Assembly: GCA_024220525.1 (NCBI GenBank)
Contig: JAMYWO010000239.1
Location: 1 to 54,856 of the forward strand
Direction of reading: 5' to 3'
Origin: Cochliopodium minus
Lineage: Eukaryota > Discosea > Himatismenida > Cochliopodiidae
Length of the DNA: 54,856 bases
In this document: positions 35,667 to 46,932 of the stretch, piece by piece
Layout of the letters: every line of letters starts with the position of its first letter
How positions within the stretch are numbered: position 1 is the first letter of the stretch
Notes under the pieces: model-generated
Database searches by the model: none
Told to the model about the DNA's origin: nothing
The model's input: the letters and a program-made list of their open reading frames with translations, nothing else
Program-made: the position numbers and the translations under genes

Positions 35667-35974
35667 TGATGATTGCAAGATAATTCTTTCTATTTGAATG
35701 AGAATGGTTGTTGTATAGACGATTTTTTTTTTTATTGGGCATAATATAAAATTTTAAAATATAATTATAAAAAATCCATCCTCTTCAATTTTACCAACAG
35801 ATACTCAAGAAAAAATTGCCCAAAAAATTTTTCAATTTTTTATTATTCAAATTTTATGAGGGATAATCTCTTTTATTTTAAGCCCTTTATAAAATGAAAG
35901 AGGAGAATATGATGACGAAATTAAAATAATAAAAAAAAAAAAAAGGAGCCAGATATCTTTGAAAAACTGTAAAG
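35667..35974. other. Intergenic, divergent starts of Rb-like and UNC50 genes
   Basis: Spacer between two divergent genes, with poly-T at about 35722-35732 and poly-A at about 35931-35944. The frame upstream of the Rb ATG stays open for some 25 codons, so a slightly earlier start or splice is possible. No other feature seen. Confidence 0.55.
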
Positions 35975-36903
35975 ATGCTTCCACCAAAAACAATTAAATT
36001 TCAAAACAAATCAAGATTCTTCTTCATACCTGAATATTTGAAAAGGATTGTAAGACAAAAGAAGTCAATCGACATTAAAAATTAACAATAACTCTTTAAT
36101 ATGAAAGATAAATTATGATCAAATGGACATTGAATTCACATTTTGGGTAAAAAGATGATTTTTTTTTTTTCAAAATTTTTTTAATGTCAAAAAAATATCT
36201 TTAATTTGAAGCAAATGTATTATCTATGTTTCGATCCATCAAAAGTATATAAAAATTCTCTCATGCATCAACGTATATTTTTCAAATAAAAGAAAATCAA
36301 TTTTGGAGAAATAATTCACAATAAAATAACATTTATACAGAAATAAAGAATCAATGGGCAAGAGATGATCCTGCATTTGCTGCAATAATGTGTTATTTCA
36401 TTATTATCTCGTCATTTTCATTTTCAATAGCATTTTCCGCAGAAAGTTTCTACAATATAGCAAGATTCATTTTCTTGGGAGTTGTGATTGATTTTTTTGC
36501 GATAGGATTAGCTATAGCAACATTTGCATGGTGGTTCACAAATAAATATATGAGAAATAAAGAATTATTGTCAGATCAAAAAGTGGAATGGTTGTTTGCG
36601 TTTGATATTCATTGCAATTCTTATTTTCCCCTTTTCTTGCTTCTTTATGTTGTTCAATATTTAATGATCCCTTTCTTGATTGGCCAAGGATTCTTTCCCG
36701 CCTTTCTTTCAAACACTTTATATGCTTTTGCTTTTATTTATTATTTTAGACTCTCTTGGCATGGATATTCTTCACTCACCTTTCTTGATAGAACAGATAT
36801 CTTTCTTTTTCCTATTGCTGCAATTTTATTGATTTATTTGATTTTGATCACTATAAATTTCAATATGTCAATCTTTGCAATGAATGTAAGATATGGAAAT
36901 TGA
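35975..36903 (+). CDS. UNC-50 / GMH1 family Golgi membrane protein, 245 aa
   Basis: Multi-pass Golgi/ER membrane protein; family members help membrane-protein (nicotinic receptor in animals) trafficking and Arf-GEF recruitment. Exons 35975-36049, 36108-36146, 36212-36272 and 36341-36903 add up to 738 nt in consistent phases. Diagnostic motifs: a soluble N-terminus ending IPEYLKRI, then QMDIEFTFWQMYYLCFDPSK and KNQWARDDPAFAAIMCYF, typical of the family. About five hydrophobic helices follow (for example FIFLGVVIDFFAIGLAIATF, FFPAFLSNTLYAFAFIYYF). The C-terminus is short (MNVRYGN). Length agrees with UNC50 proteins of roughly 250-270 aa. Convergent with the uS17 gene. Confidence 0.93.
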
Positions 36904-37130
36904 AAACCCACTTTTGTACAAAATTAAAATATTTAAAGAAATAAAAGTTTTTTTATTTGCATGTAAATAGTGAGTTTTGTTAATTAAACTTTATTTAAGA
37001 TCTAGAATGAATCACATTTTTTTGTTTTGGAGAAGGAATCAGATAAATTTGAGAAAAAGATTTTTTTTTTATTTTTTTATTTTCCAATTTTTATATATAG
37101 TCCATATATTTGATTTAAATAAGTTAGATC

Positions 37131-37628
37131 TTAAAAGATGGTGAATTTTCTTTTTCCGGTACCAGTTTGTTCTTCAGATTGTACTTTAAGAACATTGAAT
37201 CTGATAGTCTTGGAGAGGGGTCTGCATTGTCCGATAGTTACAACATCTCCTTCCTTAACAATGAAGCATGGAGAGCAATGAGCAGGAATATTTTTATGTC
37301 TTTTTTCATAACGATTGTATTTTGGGATATAGTGAAGATAATCTCTACGAATAATAATTGTTTTGTTCATTTTGGTAGAAATGACTCTTCCTTTCAAAAT
37401 TCTTCCACGAATACTGACATTACCAGTAAATGGGCATTTCTTATCAATATAGGTTCCATTAATTGCTTCTTTTGGGGTTTTAAATCCAAGACCAATATTT
37501 TTATATAAACGGAATTTAGATCTAGATCCTGCTGGAGGGATAGTGGATCTGGTGCTTCTACTCTTTTTTGGCAAGATTCTCAATTTTCCCTTAAAGACAG
37601 GTTTTTGTTTTTGATAGGTTTTATCCAT
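37131..37628 (-). CDS. RPS11: 40S ribosomal protein S11 (uS17)
   Basis: Small-subunit ribosomal protein that contacts 18S rRNA. The frame is intact and intronless from ATG (37628) to TAA: 165 aa against about 158 in animals, the excess being a basic N-terminal insertion ([20 protein letters not shown]). Near-invariant family blocks are present: [54 protein letters not shown], and [16 protein letters not shown] lack of introns is notable among its neighbours; the other ribosomal protein gene here (eL20) has one. Confidence 0.96.
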   Translation of the reverse strand: MDKTYQKQKPVFKGKLRILPKKSRSTRSTIPPAGSRSKFRLYKNIGLGFKTPKEAINGTYIDKKCPFTGNVSIRGRILKGRVISTKMNKTIIIRRDYLHYIPKYNRYEKRHKNIPAHCSPCFIVKEGDVVTIGQCRPLSKTIRFNVLKVQSEEQTGTGKRKFTIF

Positions 37629-38028
37629 CTATTATTTGTTTATAAAATTTTATTAAAATCATTTTTTGACTATATATTCTGTATTTATTCTGATATTTTA
37701 AATTTTAAAGTAGTTATTTTAAAAGATAGATATTGTATTTATTTGTATGACTCAATGAAATATATATTTTGATAAATTTTTCAAAATAAAAAAAATAAAA
37801 TTACTGCGAGCTACTGTTTATATAAAAATATAAAATAGAACTATATTTTTTTTTAATTTTTTTATAATTTAAAAATAAATTAAATATAAAATAAAAAAAA
37901 AACCACATAATATAGTAAGATGCATTAAAATATAATAAAAATTAAAAAAAAAAAAAAAATGAAAAAGATAAAGTTGATTTGAAGATAATGGTTTAATTGA
38001 ACGATAAATTGTTTAATTTAAAGAGGGA
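37629..38028. other. Intergenic spacer upstream of uS17
   Basis: About 400 bp of very AT-rich sequence between the uS17 start and the end of the TLDc gene (both minus strand). Should hold the uS17 promoter and the TLDc terminator. Poly-A runs lie at about 37888-37899 and 37947-37959. No ORF, RNA gene or repeat family recognised. Confidence 0.55.
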
Positions 38029-39364
38029 TTAAATGGATTCTATTTGCCAAACTTCAATATCTTGGACAGTAAAATATCTTTCACCACAAAAGAAATTTTG
38101 AGCTTGGACAGTGCCATACAAATGAGGACAACCACCATAACAATCACCAATGTTTATATTGGAATCATTATTCTTGTCACAATTATCACTTTTATTCAGA
38201 AAATAAAAAAGAGGATGAATATCTGAGAATAAAATTGAAAATAATTTAAAAATAAAGTTACTAGATCCACATATCATTGTTATTACCAAGAACAGGACCA
38301 TTTCTTTCATTATCGTAAACATTATTCGAAGGTTTGATACAATTCAATTTGAGAGGATTGTTGGAAGGATTGGACAAAGAAAAAATGAAGGCATGAGGAT
38401 CACTCACCCACTTATTTTTTGATTGAAAAGCAATAGATACGTATCCACCAAATATGTAGTCGTTTGCTTTAACTAAGGAAATGGTTCGAGGCTTTTTATC
38501 ACATTTCTCGTGGAAGATCTTGGCAGAGAATCCGTCTTTGCTCCCTTGGTAGAGTTTAATCAGCCCAAAGTTTTTCTTGTTTTCATCAATTATCTTTTGC
38601 TCTATCAAATACTGCTTGAGAATGTTTTGTTCTTTTGATGGTACGAAGGATGGTTTCAAAAATTGATTATCTGATTGAGGTTTCTTCTTTACTATTTTCT
38701 TTTTGTTTTGGGATTGATCATTATTGTTATTATTGTTATTGTTTACTGATGATTTCTCATTTTCGTTATGGATTTTCCTGTTTTGATCGATTTTTTTCAA
38801 AGTTGTTTCTATTCTTTTCATTCTTTCTTTCAATTCTTTATTTTCATCCTCCATTTTTTCCATCTTCAATTTGAGTTCCTCTATTTCCACGTTTTTCTTG
38901 TTATCTATTTTGATCAGCTTGATCATCTCTTCATTTATTTCGTTGATCTTTTTGATATTTTCCGTCATTGATACATTCTTGTTCTCACTCATCAAATTAT
39001 CTATCTTGGTGATTATATCCTGGACATTCACTGGTTTGATATAAGGTATTTCAATCTTTATATTTCCCAAGATTCTCAATATTTTTTCATCTGTACAATC
39101 AATTTTCAAATTTTTGCTAATTATATCCTCTGTAAACTTTGCATTCAATTTTCTTTCAAAAATTTGTTCTATTGTGCGAATAAAAACATCTATTCCTATC
39201 TTGGTATTCAATTCATTTGTATAATTTTCTTCATTTATCATTAAATTCCAGTTATCTTGGCTATTTTCTGCATCAATAGAAAAGGAAGTGGGAGATAACA
39301 CTTTGAAATGATACAATACTTTATCAATTTTTGTGGATATTATTTTTGGCAAATTTTCTTCCAT
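38029..39364 (-). CDS. Coiled-coil protein with C-terminal TLDc domain, 420 aa
   Basis: Two exons, 38262-39364 and 38029-38188, joined in phase (1263 nt). The start ATG at 39364 was chosen because the upstream frame closes. Residues 1-120 are a mixed α/β segment of no recognised family. About 125-205 is a coiled coil (EIEELKLKMEKMEDENKELK), then a short Asn run and basic linker. Residues about 255-420 form a TLDc domain: KLYQGSKDGFSAKIFHEKCD, YIFGGYVSIAFQSKNKW, AFIFSLSNPSNN, NNDMWIYDNCDKNNDSN, and the end FTVQDIEVWQIE. TLDc domains occur in oxidation-resistance and V-ATPase-binding proteins and are common in amoebae; a role here is inference. The splice was chosen because it restores DMWIYDNC and removes ten residues unlike TLDc. 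Divergent from the actin-related gene, 139 bp away. Confidence 0.85.
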
Positions 39365-39503
39365 TTTTTTTATTTTATTCTTGAATGTTGTGATTCTTTT
39401 TTTAACATTCAAAATTACTTTTCAACCAATCCTTCATATCACTGACAGAATTCTATGGTATATGCATTTTTTACAATTGTGAAGAGAAAAATAAAAAAAA
39501 AAA

Positions 39504-41042
39504 ATGAAAAATCAAATTATTTGTTTGGATATAGGAGAAAATGAAATGAAATTTGGTATTCTCAAATGGCAACATATGATGGTAGGCAACATAAATTAGT
39601 AGTTTTTATCTTTTTTGATTTTAGGTTTTGGGGGTGATGAGTACAATTCTTTTAATTTTTATCTATCCAATAAAATTTTTAAATAGTCAATTATCGATCA
39701 TTTTTGATATCAATTATCGATCATTTTTGATAACAAATTTTCTATTTAACTTTAATGAAATCCTTTATTAATAATAAGTTAATCAAATTGTTTCAATATC
39801 TTTTAGTTGTGGAATTGGGTAAAGAAAAATGAATATTTTGATTCAAAAAAAAAAAAAAAAAAAAAAAGGAGATTATAAATTGATTAATAGAAGTAAAGTT
39901 TGATAGAAATTTCAATTTTTTTAATTATATTTTTGAAAACAGTGATGATGAGAATGAAAGGAATAGATTATTATGTAGGGTATGAAGCAAAAGAAAAAAG
40001 AGGGATATGTCCAGCAAAAGATCATTAACAAATAGAGATATAACCAATTTTGACGACTGGGAGAAATTAGTTCAAGAGTCTTTCAAGGAATTGAAAGTGG
40101 AACACAAAGGAAGTACAATTATGAATACTGTAGGTCCTGCTTCTTCTGATACTGAAAAAGAAAAGGTTGCGCAAATTTTATTTGAAACATTTGAAGCAAA
40201 CAAAGTTGATGTTACATCTCAAAGTACTTGTTCTATTTTGACCACTGGTAAATTTCTAAAAATATTATTTTTTTATTGGAAATTATTTATTAAATACTCC
40301 TTTTAGGACAATCAACAGGTATAACACTGGGTATTAATTGTCTTTTAAAAAATTTTAAACAAGAATTTATTATTTTTTACTTCTAGATTCTGGTTTCAAA
40401 ACGACAGATGCAATAAGAGTATATAAGGGAGTACAAGTTCAAGAGAAATTACAAAGAGGAGTTCAATCATACATAGGAGGATTTCATGTTATTGAGAGGT
40501 TTTCTCAACTGGTATCTGAGAAATACGAATTTAGAACCAACAAATCGAAAGAAGTGATTTCTGAGATTTTGAACAATCATGGATTTATTCAAACTTTCTC
40601 CGACACTTCTCTTCATCATGAAATTAATGATTTTCATTATGAGCTTCCTGATGGAGAAGTGATAAACATTAAGAGCGAAGTACATGAGTGTTATGAATTT
40701 TTGTTTGGCAAAGTAGATTTAGAAACAGATTATTCTCCTGTACAAAACGTTCTGAAGAATTGTATTTCTACCATTGAAAAAGGCATTCTTTCACAGTACA
40801 CCAAGAATATTCTTTTGTGTGGAGGAAATTCTTTGACAAAAGGTTTTGAGGAGAGATTGAAGAATGAGATGAAAAAACTTTCGGTGGATGACATTAATAT
40901 TCTATCTCCTCCTCAAAGGCAGTATTCTGTATGGATTGGTTCTTCCATTTATTCTCAATTGAGAACTTTTCTAGATAATTGCATGGATATCGATCAATAT
41001 AATGAAGAAGGACCGACTATTGTTCATAAAAACTTCAAGTGA
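39504..41042 (+). CDS. Divergent actin-related protein
   Basis: Actin-fold ATPase family. The start ATG after an A-run gives MKNQIICLDIGENEMKFGIL, resembling phosphate loop 1 (DxGxxxxKxG). A later exon reads DYYVGYEAKEKRGICPA, then NFDDWEKLVQESFKEL (actin subdomain 1/2 pattern). Phosphate loop 2 is assembled across introns as GITLDSGF, followed by IRVYKGVQV and ISEILNNHG. The C-terminus carries LLCGGNSLTKGFEERLKNEM (adenosine loop) and QYSVWIGSSIYSQL. It is far from conventional actin. Two oddities: the exon between 39582 and 39942 that should carry the DNase-I-loop side was not found, and near 40016-40019 the frame must shift by one base (GICPAK to RSLTNRD), suggesting a missing A in a 4-A run. 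Either a sequencing error or a broken gene. Confidence 0.7.
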
Positions 41043-41196
41043 ATTTTTGTAAATTTTAGAATTTATTTTATACATTTGGTGGATTTCATCAAAATAAATT
41101 TGAAGATAAATAAAATTGCATGATAACTTGTATAGCATCAATTCCAATTAAAATCATGATTCTTTGTTCAAATGGATTTGGTAAAAAAAAAAAAAA

Positions 41197-44100
41197 AATG
41201 AGTGATAAAAACTTGGGAACAATTTTTGATCAAGTAAAAAGACTTTTAAAAGGAGATGAAATCAATCAATCTAATGCTACCAAAGCAAAACAGCTTCTGG
41301 AAGAAAATATCGAGAAGAAGAATGATAAAACAAAGGGGAGATGCTATAAGATGCTTGGCAAGTTATATGAGAAAGGATTGGGAGTCAAATTTAGTTATAA
41401 GAAAGCCAAATTAAATTATGAAAAGGCAATAGAGAATGGATATCCCTTGGCCAATTGCAATCTCGCATCAATGTACAAGAATGGGAGATATGCATCTAAA
41501 AATAATAAAATGGCAAAAGAAAAATATGAGATTGCAGCATCACATGATCATGTGAAGGTAAGAGAAGGATATATTTTTAAAATTTTTTTCAATCTATAAT
41601 TTTCATACCCTTTATTTTTTTGAAAAGGCAAATTACAAGTTATTGAAGATGGAAGAAAAGAAAGCTCAATCTGATAAAAAATATCAAATCATCTTAAAAA
41701 AAGCAAAACAAGATAATCCAAAAGCAAATTATTTTCTTGGAAAAATTCACTTGTTTGGTAAAAAAAATTTTTTTTTTATATTTGTTTATCATAGATTTAT
41801 TTTTATTTATTTTTATAATAAATTTATTTTAGAAAGAACAAACAATAACAACGTCAGTCAAATAAAAGATGCACTTTCTTGTTTCACTAAAGCGAATAGT
41901 GGAAAAGCGTTTTTCCAAATAGCAATGATGTATAAGTTGAGCAAGGGTGTCAATCAAAGCACAAAGTTCTACAAAGAGTTTTTACAGAAAGCGATGGAAC
42001 AGAACGTTCATAAAGCTTATCTTGAATATTCCGATTCCTTAACCAACGTAAAATAATTTTTTAAAAAAAAATTGCAAAACAGAAAATAAATAAAATGATT
42101 AATGAAGTAAAAATTAATAAAAATTACCAAAAAAAAAATATAACGAAAAAATAAATATTTAAATGTTTAAATGAAAAGAATTGATAAAAATAAAACAATT
42201 TTTTCTTTGAAAAACTAATCAAATAATTTTTTAAAAAAATATTAAAATTTTTTAATGAGGCAGATCGAAGAAAAAATTAAAATTTTGACGAAAGCGATCT
42301 TTTTAGGAAATTCTCAAGCTTGTTATCTCCTTTCCAAGGTCTACGCAGACATAAAACATAGTGATCCCAAAAAAAGAAAGTTCCTCCTCAAGAGAGCTGC
42401 TTTTTTCAAAGTAAAACTTTTTTTTATTTTATTTTTTATAAACTTTTCAAACCATTTTTTTTTTTAAATAAACAGATTCCTTCTGCTTTGTCTGAATTAG
42501 GTATTTTTATTTATTAAAATCTTTTTTTATTTTTTCTTTTTTTTCTTTTTTTATTTTTTATTTTTTATTTTTTATTTTTTTATTTTATTTTATTTTCATT
42601 TCTTTTTTATCAAGCGGAATTGTACAAAGAAAAAGACAAAGTGAAAGAATTTATTTTACAAAGTAAAGCAGCAATTCAAGAGAAAAGGTATGAGATTCAA
42701 CTCAAAAAAATGAAAATAGAGTGTAAATCATGCAAGAAAGTTGCCACCTTCATCTGCGACAATTGCAAAAAGGTTAAAAAAAATAATTTTTTTTTTAAAA
42801 AGAAATTATTATTTATTAAATTTTTTTTTTATTTAAATTATTTTTTTATTTTTTTTTAATTTTTTTTTTATTTTTTGTTTGATTGAATTTTTTATCAAAA
42901 AAAAAAAAAAAAGGCTCCATACTGTTCTTACGAGTGTTTGACGGAAGATTTCAAGAACCACAAACAAGAATGTTCAAAATCTGCTTTGATTGGCATACGT
43001 CTCGTTGAAGTGAAAAAATCCAACATTTTTTCTTCTGTCAGTTTCGATCATCTCTTCAACATTTTTTTGAACGCCAAAATCAAAGGTAAAAAAATTTTTT
43101 ATTTTTTTATTTTCTTATTTTTTTATTTTATTATTTTTTTATTTTTACTTTCTTATTTTTTTATTTTTATTTTCTTATTTTTTATTTTTATTTTCTTATT
43201 TTTTATTTTTTTATTTTTTTATTTATTTTTATTTTCCTATTTTTTATTTTTTATTTATATTCATTTTTTTATCATTTTTTTTTATTTTTTATTTTTTGTT
43301 TCTTTATTTTTTTTCTTTCAAAAAAAAGTTGGAAACGCAGAGATGCTCTCATTTGAGGATTCCAAAAAAGTTAACCTCAAGTCTCATCTTCCAGGAGATC
43401 TCAAAAACAGTCTCCTTGATAAGGACATGAAAGTTGTCTGGTTGGGATGCGAAGTAGATTTTTTTATTTTTAAAAATTTTAAAATTTTATTTTTTAATTT
43501 TTAAACTTTTTAAAACTTTTTTAAATTTATTTTTTTTTATTTTGCATTTTTTATTTTTTATTTTTTAATAAGACAGATTTGTTTTTGAAAAATGAGAATG
43601 ATTTGTTGAGTTCCAAACCACATTACCTCAATCTCTTTTCTCAACTTAAATCCGTAGGGAAAACAGACAAGCTTGTGGTTGGTGTAAAATAGTCATTTTT
43701 AATTTTCAATTATTTTTTTAATTATTTTTAATTTTCAATTATTTTTTTAATTATTTTTAATTAAAAATCAATTTATTTTTATTTTTAAAAAATTTTTATT
43801 TTTATTTTTATTTTTATTTTTTTTATTTTTATTTTTTATTCAATTTAAAATTTTTTTTAAATTTTTATTTTTTAATGTTTTTCTCTTAACATTATTTTAA
43901 TATTTTTTTTAATATTTTGATTTCCAAATCTTTTTTTTCTTCAAAGTCTTCTGCTGCATTGCCATTGTTGATTAGTTTGACAATTAACGAGTGGGCAAAG
44001 TGTGCACATGCTCCCATTTTCAACGAGCTGAATAAAAAAAGAAAACTGAAGAGATCATTGCAAAGGTTGGTTAACGAAGAAAAGTTTGTCTTGTCTTTCA

Positions 44101-44778
44101 AAGGTGTCTCTACTTCTTCCACCAAAAAATCTGCAATTAATGGTTTTGTTCTTGGTAAAAAAAATATTTTGTTAATTAAAAATAAAAAATAAAAAATTAA
44201 TAAAAACTTTTTTAATTATAAAATGTGAAAAAATATTTTGTAAATTATTTTAAAAAAGATTATTTTGAACTTGTTTTAAAAGAAAATTTTAAAAATAATT
44301 TTAAAATTAAAAATAATATCTTTTAATCTTTAAAATAAATTTAAAAATTATTTAAATTAAAAATATTTTTTTTTTAGGTGGATCCATACAATTTCTTTGT
44401 TGGTATTTCGAAATGGAAAACACTTCTTCCTTCAAAAATATGTCCTCCATTATCCTCCTCATTGACTTTTACTCCAAAAAGAAAAAAAAGGTCGGGGGAG
44501 AAAGTGAAGATGATGACGAAGAACTTCCCTTCAAAGAATACAAAAACTCTAATTGCGTTCAAAAAATTTATTCGCTTTTTCACAAGAAAAGTTTGCCTCT
44601 TTCCACCATTTTGGTTTGTGGTGTCCCAAAGAAGTCTCTTTTGGAATCTTTTGATAAGTTTCACCTCCCTGTGTTTTTTGGGTTGCCTTGTGGTCATTTG
44701 GAGACTGATTACCCTGTCCCTTTTGGTAATGCTACTTTGGACTTGAGAGAAGATGTTCTCAGATTAAAATATCTTTAA
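41197..44778 (+). CDS. Sel1-like repeat protein with MYND zinc finger
   Basis: Multi-exon. The start is at the ATG after a long A-run (41197), preferred over an in-frame ATG at 41120 because of context. The N-terminal ~350 residues are Sel1-type helical repeats: YKMLGKLYEKGLGV, YEKAIENGYPLANCNLASMY, DNPKANYFLGKIHLFG, SGKAFFQIAMMYKLSKGV, NSQACYLLSKVYA. A MYND finger follows (42722-42985): CKSCKKVATFICDNCKK, APYCSYECLTED, HKQEC. The C-terminal half (43020-44778) has an α/β pattern with LFNIFLNAKI, LTINEWAKCAHAPIFNEL, STILVCGVPKKSLLE and VFFGLPCGHLE, which I do not recognise. Sel1 repeats plus MYND suggest a protein-interaction scaffold. Exon joins are in phase where examined. A pure-Sel1 protein followed by a separate MYND gene is unlikely because no start or stop separates them. 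Confidence 0.72.
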
Positions 44779-45517
44779 AAAAAAAAAATCTTTTTTTTTT
44801 TGAAATAAAACAATTTTGGATCAAACAAAAAATAAATTGAGTTTATCATCTTTGTGCACTGGCAAAGAATAATAATTAAATTTAAAAAGTTTATTATGAA
44901 TATTGTTTTTTTATTGAGTGGAATTGTATTATGGTAATCAGAAATTATCATTCTGGTCGAGGATAAGGGAATGGCGTCGGTTTGGAGATAGTTATTAAAA
45001 GACATCCATTTTCGATTTTAGATTTGACTTGCTGAAATCTTGGGTGAACGTTAAATTGAAGTTGAAAACTACCAAAAGAATCTAAACTTGGATCATGTTT
45101 TAACTCTTCATTGGATTTTGAGCGAAAACCTTTTACTATATAAACTGGATCTGCATCATAGTCAGAAACCTCCAAAAATCCGCTGCAGTACCATGATTGA
45201 GAATTATTTTCAGAAGATTTACAACTATTCCAACTGACCCAAGTTTCTTTACTTTGCCCAGCTAAGTCAGCACTAATGTAAAAATTTTCATTGATAATAT
45301 AGGAAGATGATCTTGGGGTAAAATCTCCAACACTGCTCGCTGCTGGCTTTTCAAGTAAATCCCATTTTTGTAATTCTAAGCTTATATCTTTTTGGAGATT
45401 AAGAGAAAGGAGGAAATCTCCTGGGTTTTTAAATTTCAAAAAACTGCCATTGTCTTTTTTTGGAACTTGTTGCACGTAATGAAATATGTTATCGAGTGCT
45501 GCTGCTGCAATTGTTTT

Positions 45518-45520
45518 CTA
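45518..45520 (-). other. In-frame TAG no. 2
   Basis: TAG between NIKSGNI and KTIAAAALDN in the GTPase-Hsp20 frame. Same frame as the G domain: the distance to the first TAG is 147 nt. Confidence 0.9.
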
Positions 45521-45664
45521 AATATTTCCACTTTTAATGTTTACATTACTTAAAGAAGTTAATTGCTGTTGGAGCCAACGAAAAACTTGCTCGGCACACT
45601 TATCATTGTTGTATAGAACAAAATCAATAACTTCAAAATTATTAACTCTTGTTGTCCATATAGA

Positions 45665-45667
45665 CTA
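45665..45667 (-). other. In-frame TAG no. 1
   Basis: TAG between GKSANRW and SIWTTRVNN. No plausible intron spans it: the nearest GT and AG are only a few bases apart. Confidence 0.9.
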
Positions 45668-46597
45668 CCACCTATTTGCCGATTTTCCGAACAAATTTAT
45701 ATCAGCCACTTCACGATTTATTGGATGAGCATCAAAAGGTTTAATTATTTGTTCTTCAATCATGGAAATTACTTTTTGGTCATTGCAATCAAGACGTTTC
45801 CAATTATGAATGACAAACAAAGATTGTCCAAGCTTTATGGAAGATAAAGCCTGAATAAAATGCATTATTGTGCGCTGATCTTCATTGAGAATTTCATCTA
45901 CAACATAAATGATTGAATTACTTATCTTTAGCTTTATATCATCAATCAGCCTTTCAGTTGATCTTTTTTCATTTATTTTCATTAATAATTCATCAGTTTC
46001 CTGTATTTCATCAGATTTTGATCTATCTGCAGGAGCATTCCTTCCAGCTGTATCAAGAAAAATCATTGAAGTTTTTCGTAAATCTTCAGCTCCAACAAAA
46101 ACACCTGAAATTCCTTTCGTTGTAACACCTGCTCCTGTGGAAAAACAAAAATCACCTGTGCAAGTGGTGGCTTGAGCCCAAAAATTTGGAATTTTTGATT
46201 GACCTCCAATTGAATTATATAATCCAGCCAAAACAAAACTTTTTCCCTTGCTGTAGTAACCCAAGATGCTGATCACTTTAGATTTGTAAACTTCATATTT
46301 GCTGTCATCATCATACCAAAAATTTATATCTCCTGAAAATACATTAACTGGCCAACCTTTTTCAAGATTAAGAATAGAATCTATTTCTATAATGAAATCG
46401 TAACCATTTTTTGTTTGTTTTCTTTCCATTAATTTCTCAATATCAAATTCAACAACTCTTGGTGGGATTTGTGTACCCGTTGTCTGTTTAGCAACATAAG
46501 ATACAGTAGTTGAAAAAATCTTCTTTCCACTATACTCATCCTTTCCTTGTATAGATAACACAAATAGAATCCAGATAATCAAATAAACAATTTTCAA

Positions 46598-46932
46598 TAT
46601 TATTCAAATTTTTTTATTTCTAATTTTGTAATTTCAAATTTCTATTTCAAGAATTCTAAATTGAAGTTATTAAATTTAATTCTTTGATTAATAGTGACAA
46701 ATTCCAACAAAAAAAAGAAAGTTATGAGTAGTCAAACTTTATCCAACCTTTTTGTCAATTTACAAAATTTAAAAATAATTTGAAAAAGTAATTCAATGTC
46801 AAAAAGGAACGATAAACCCTTGAAAGAAAAGAGGAAAAACAGAAATTTAATTTTTTATTTTTAAATCAAACAAATACTTTGTTTGGAAATTTAAACAAGA
46901 TTTTAAAAAATTAAGATAAGATTAAAAAAAAA
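46598..46932. other. Intergenic, divergent starts
   Basis: Between the GTPase-Hsp20 frame (-) and FKBP-TPR (+). AT-rich. I searched it for an upstream coding exon with ATG for the GTPase and found none in phase. No other feature seen. Confidence 0.5.

Larger units (their letters stand above)
44948..46597 (-). pseudogene. P-loop GTPase with C-terminal Hsp20-like domain, two in-frame TAG codons
   Basis: A single frame of about 550 codons runs from 46597 to a TGA at 44948-44950, broken only by TAG at 45667-45665 and 45520-45518. The N-terminus is a signal peptide (KIVYLIIWILFVLSIQG), but its first codon is TTG and a TAA lies two codons upstream, so no ATG is visible. The G domain has the P-loop LGYYSKGKS, switch I GVTTKGISG, and G3 FLDTAGRNAP; the G4 region is IHNWKRLD rather than NKxD, as in large GTPases related to the GB1/atlastin or dynamin groups. 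After the first TAG a helical part follows (VFRWLQQQLTSL). After the second TAG the C-terminus matches an α-crystallin/Hsp20 fold (INENFYISADLAGQ, FGSFQLQFNVHP, ENGCLLITISKP). Similarity continues past both stops, so this is either a young pseudogene or a recoded gene. Confidence 0.65.
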
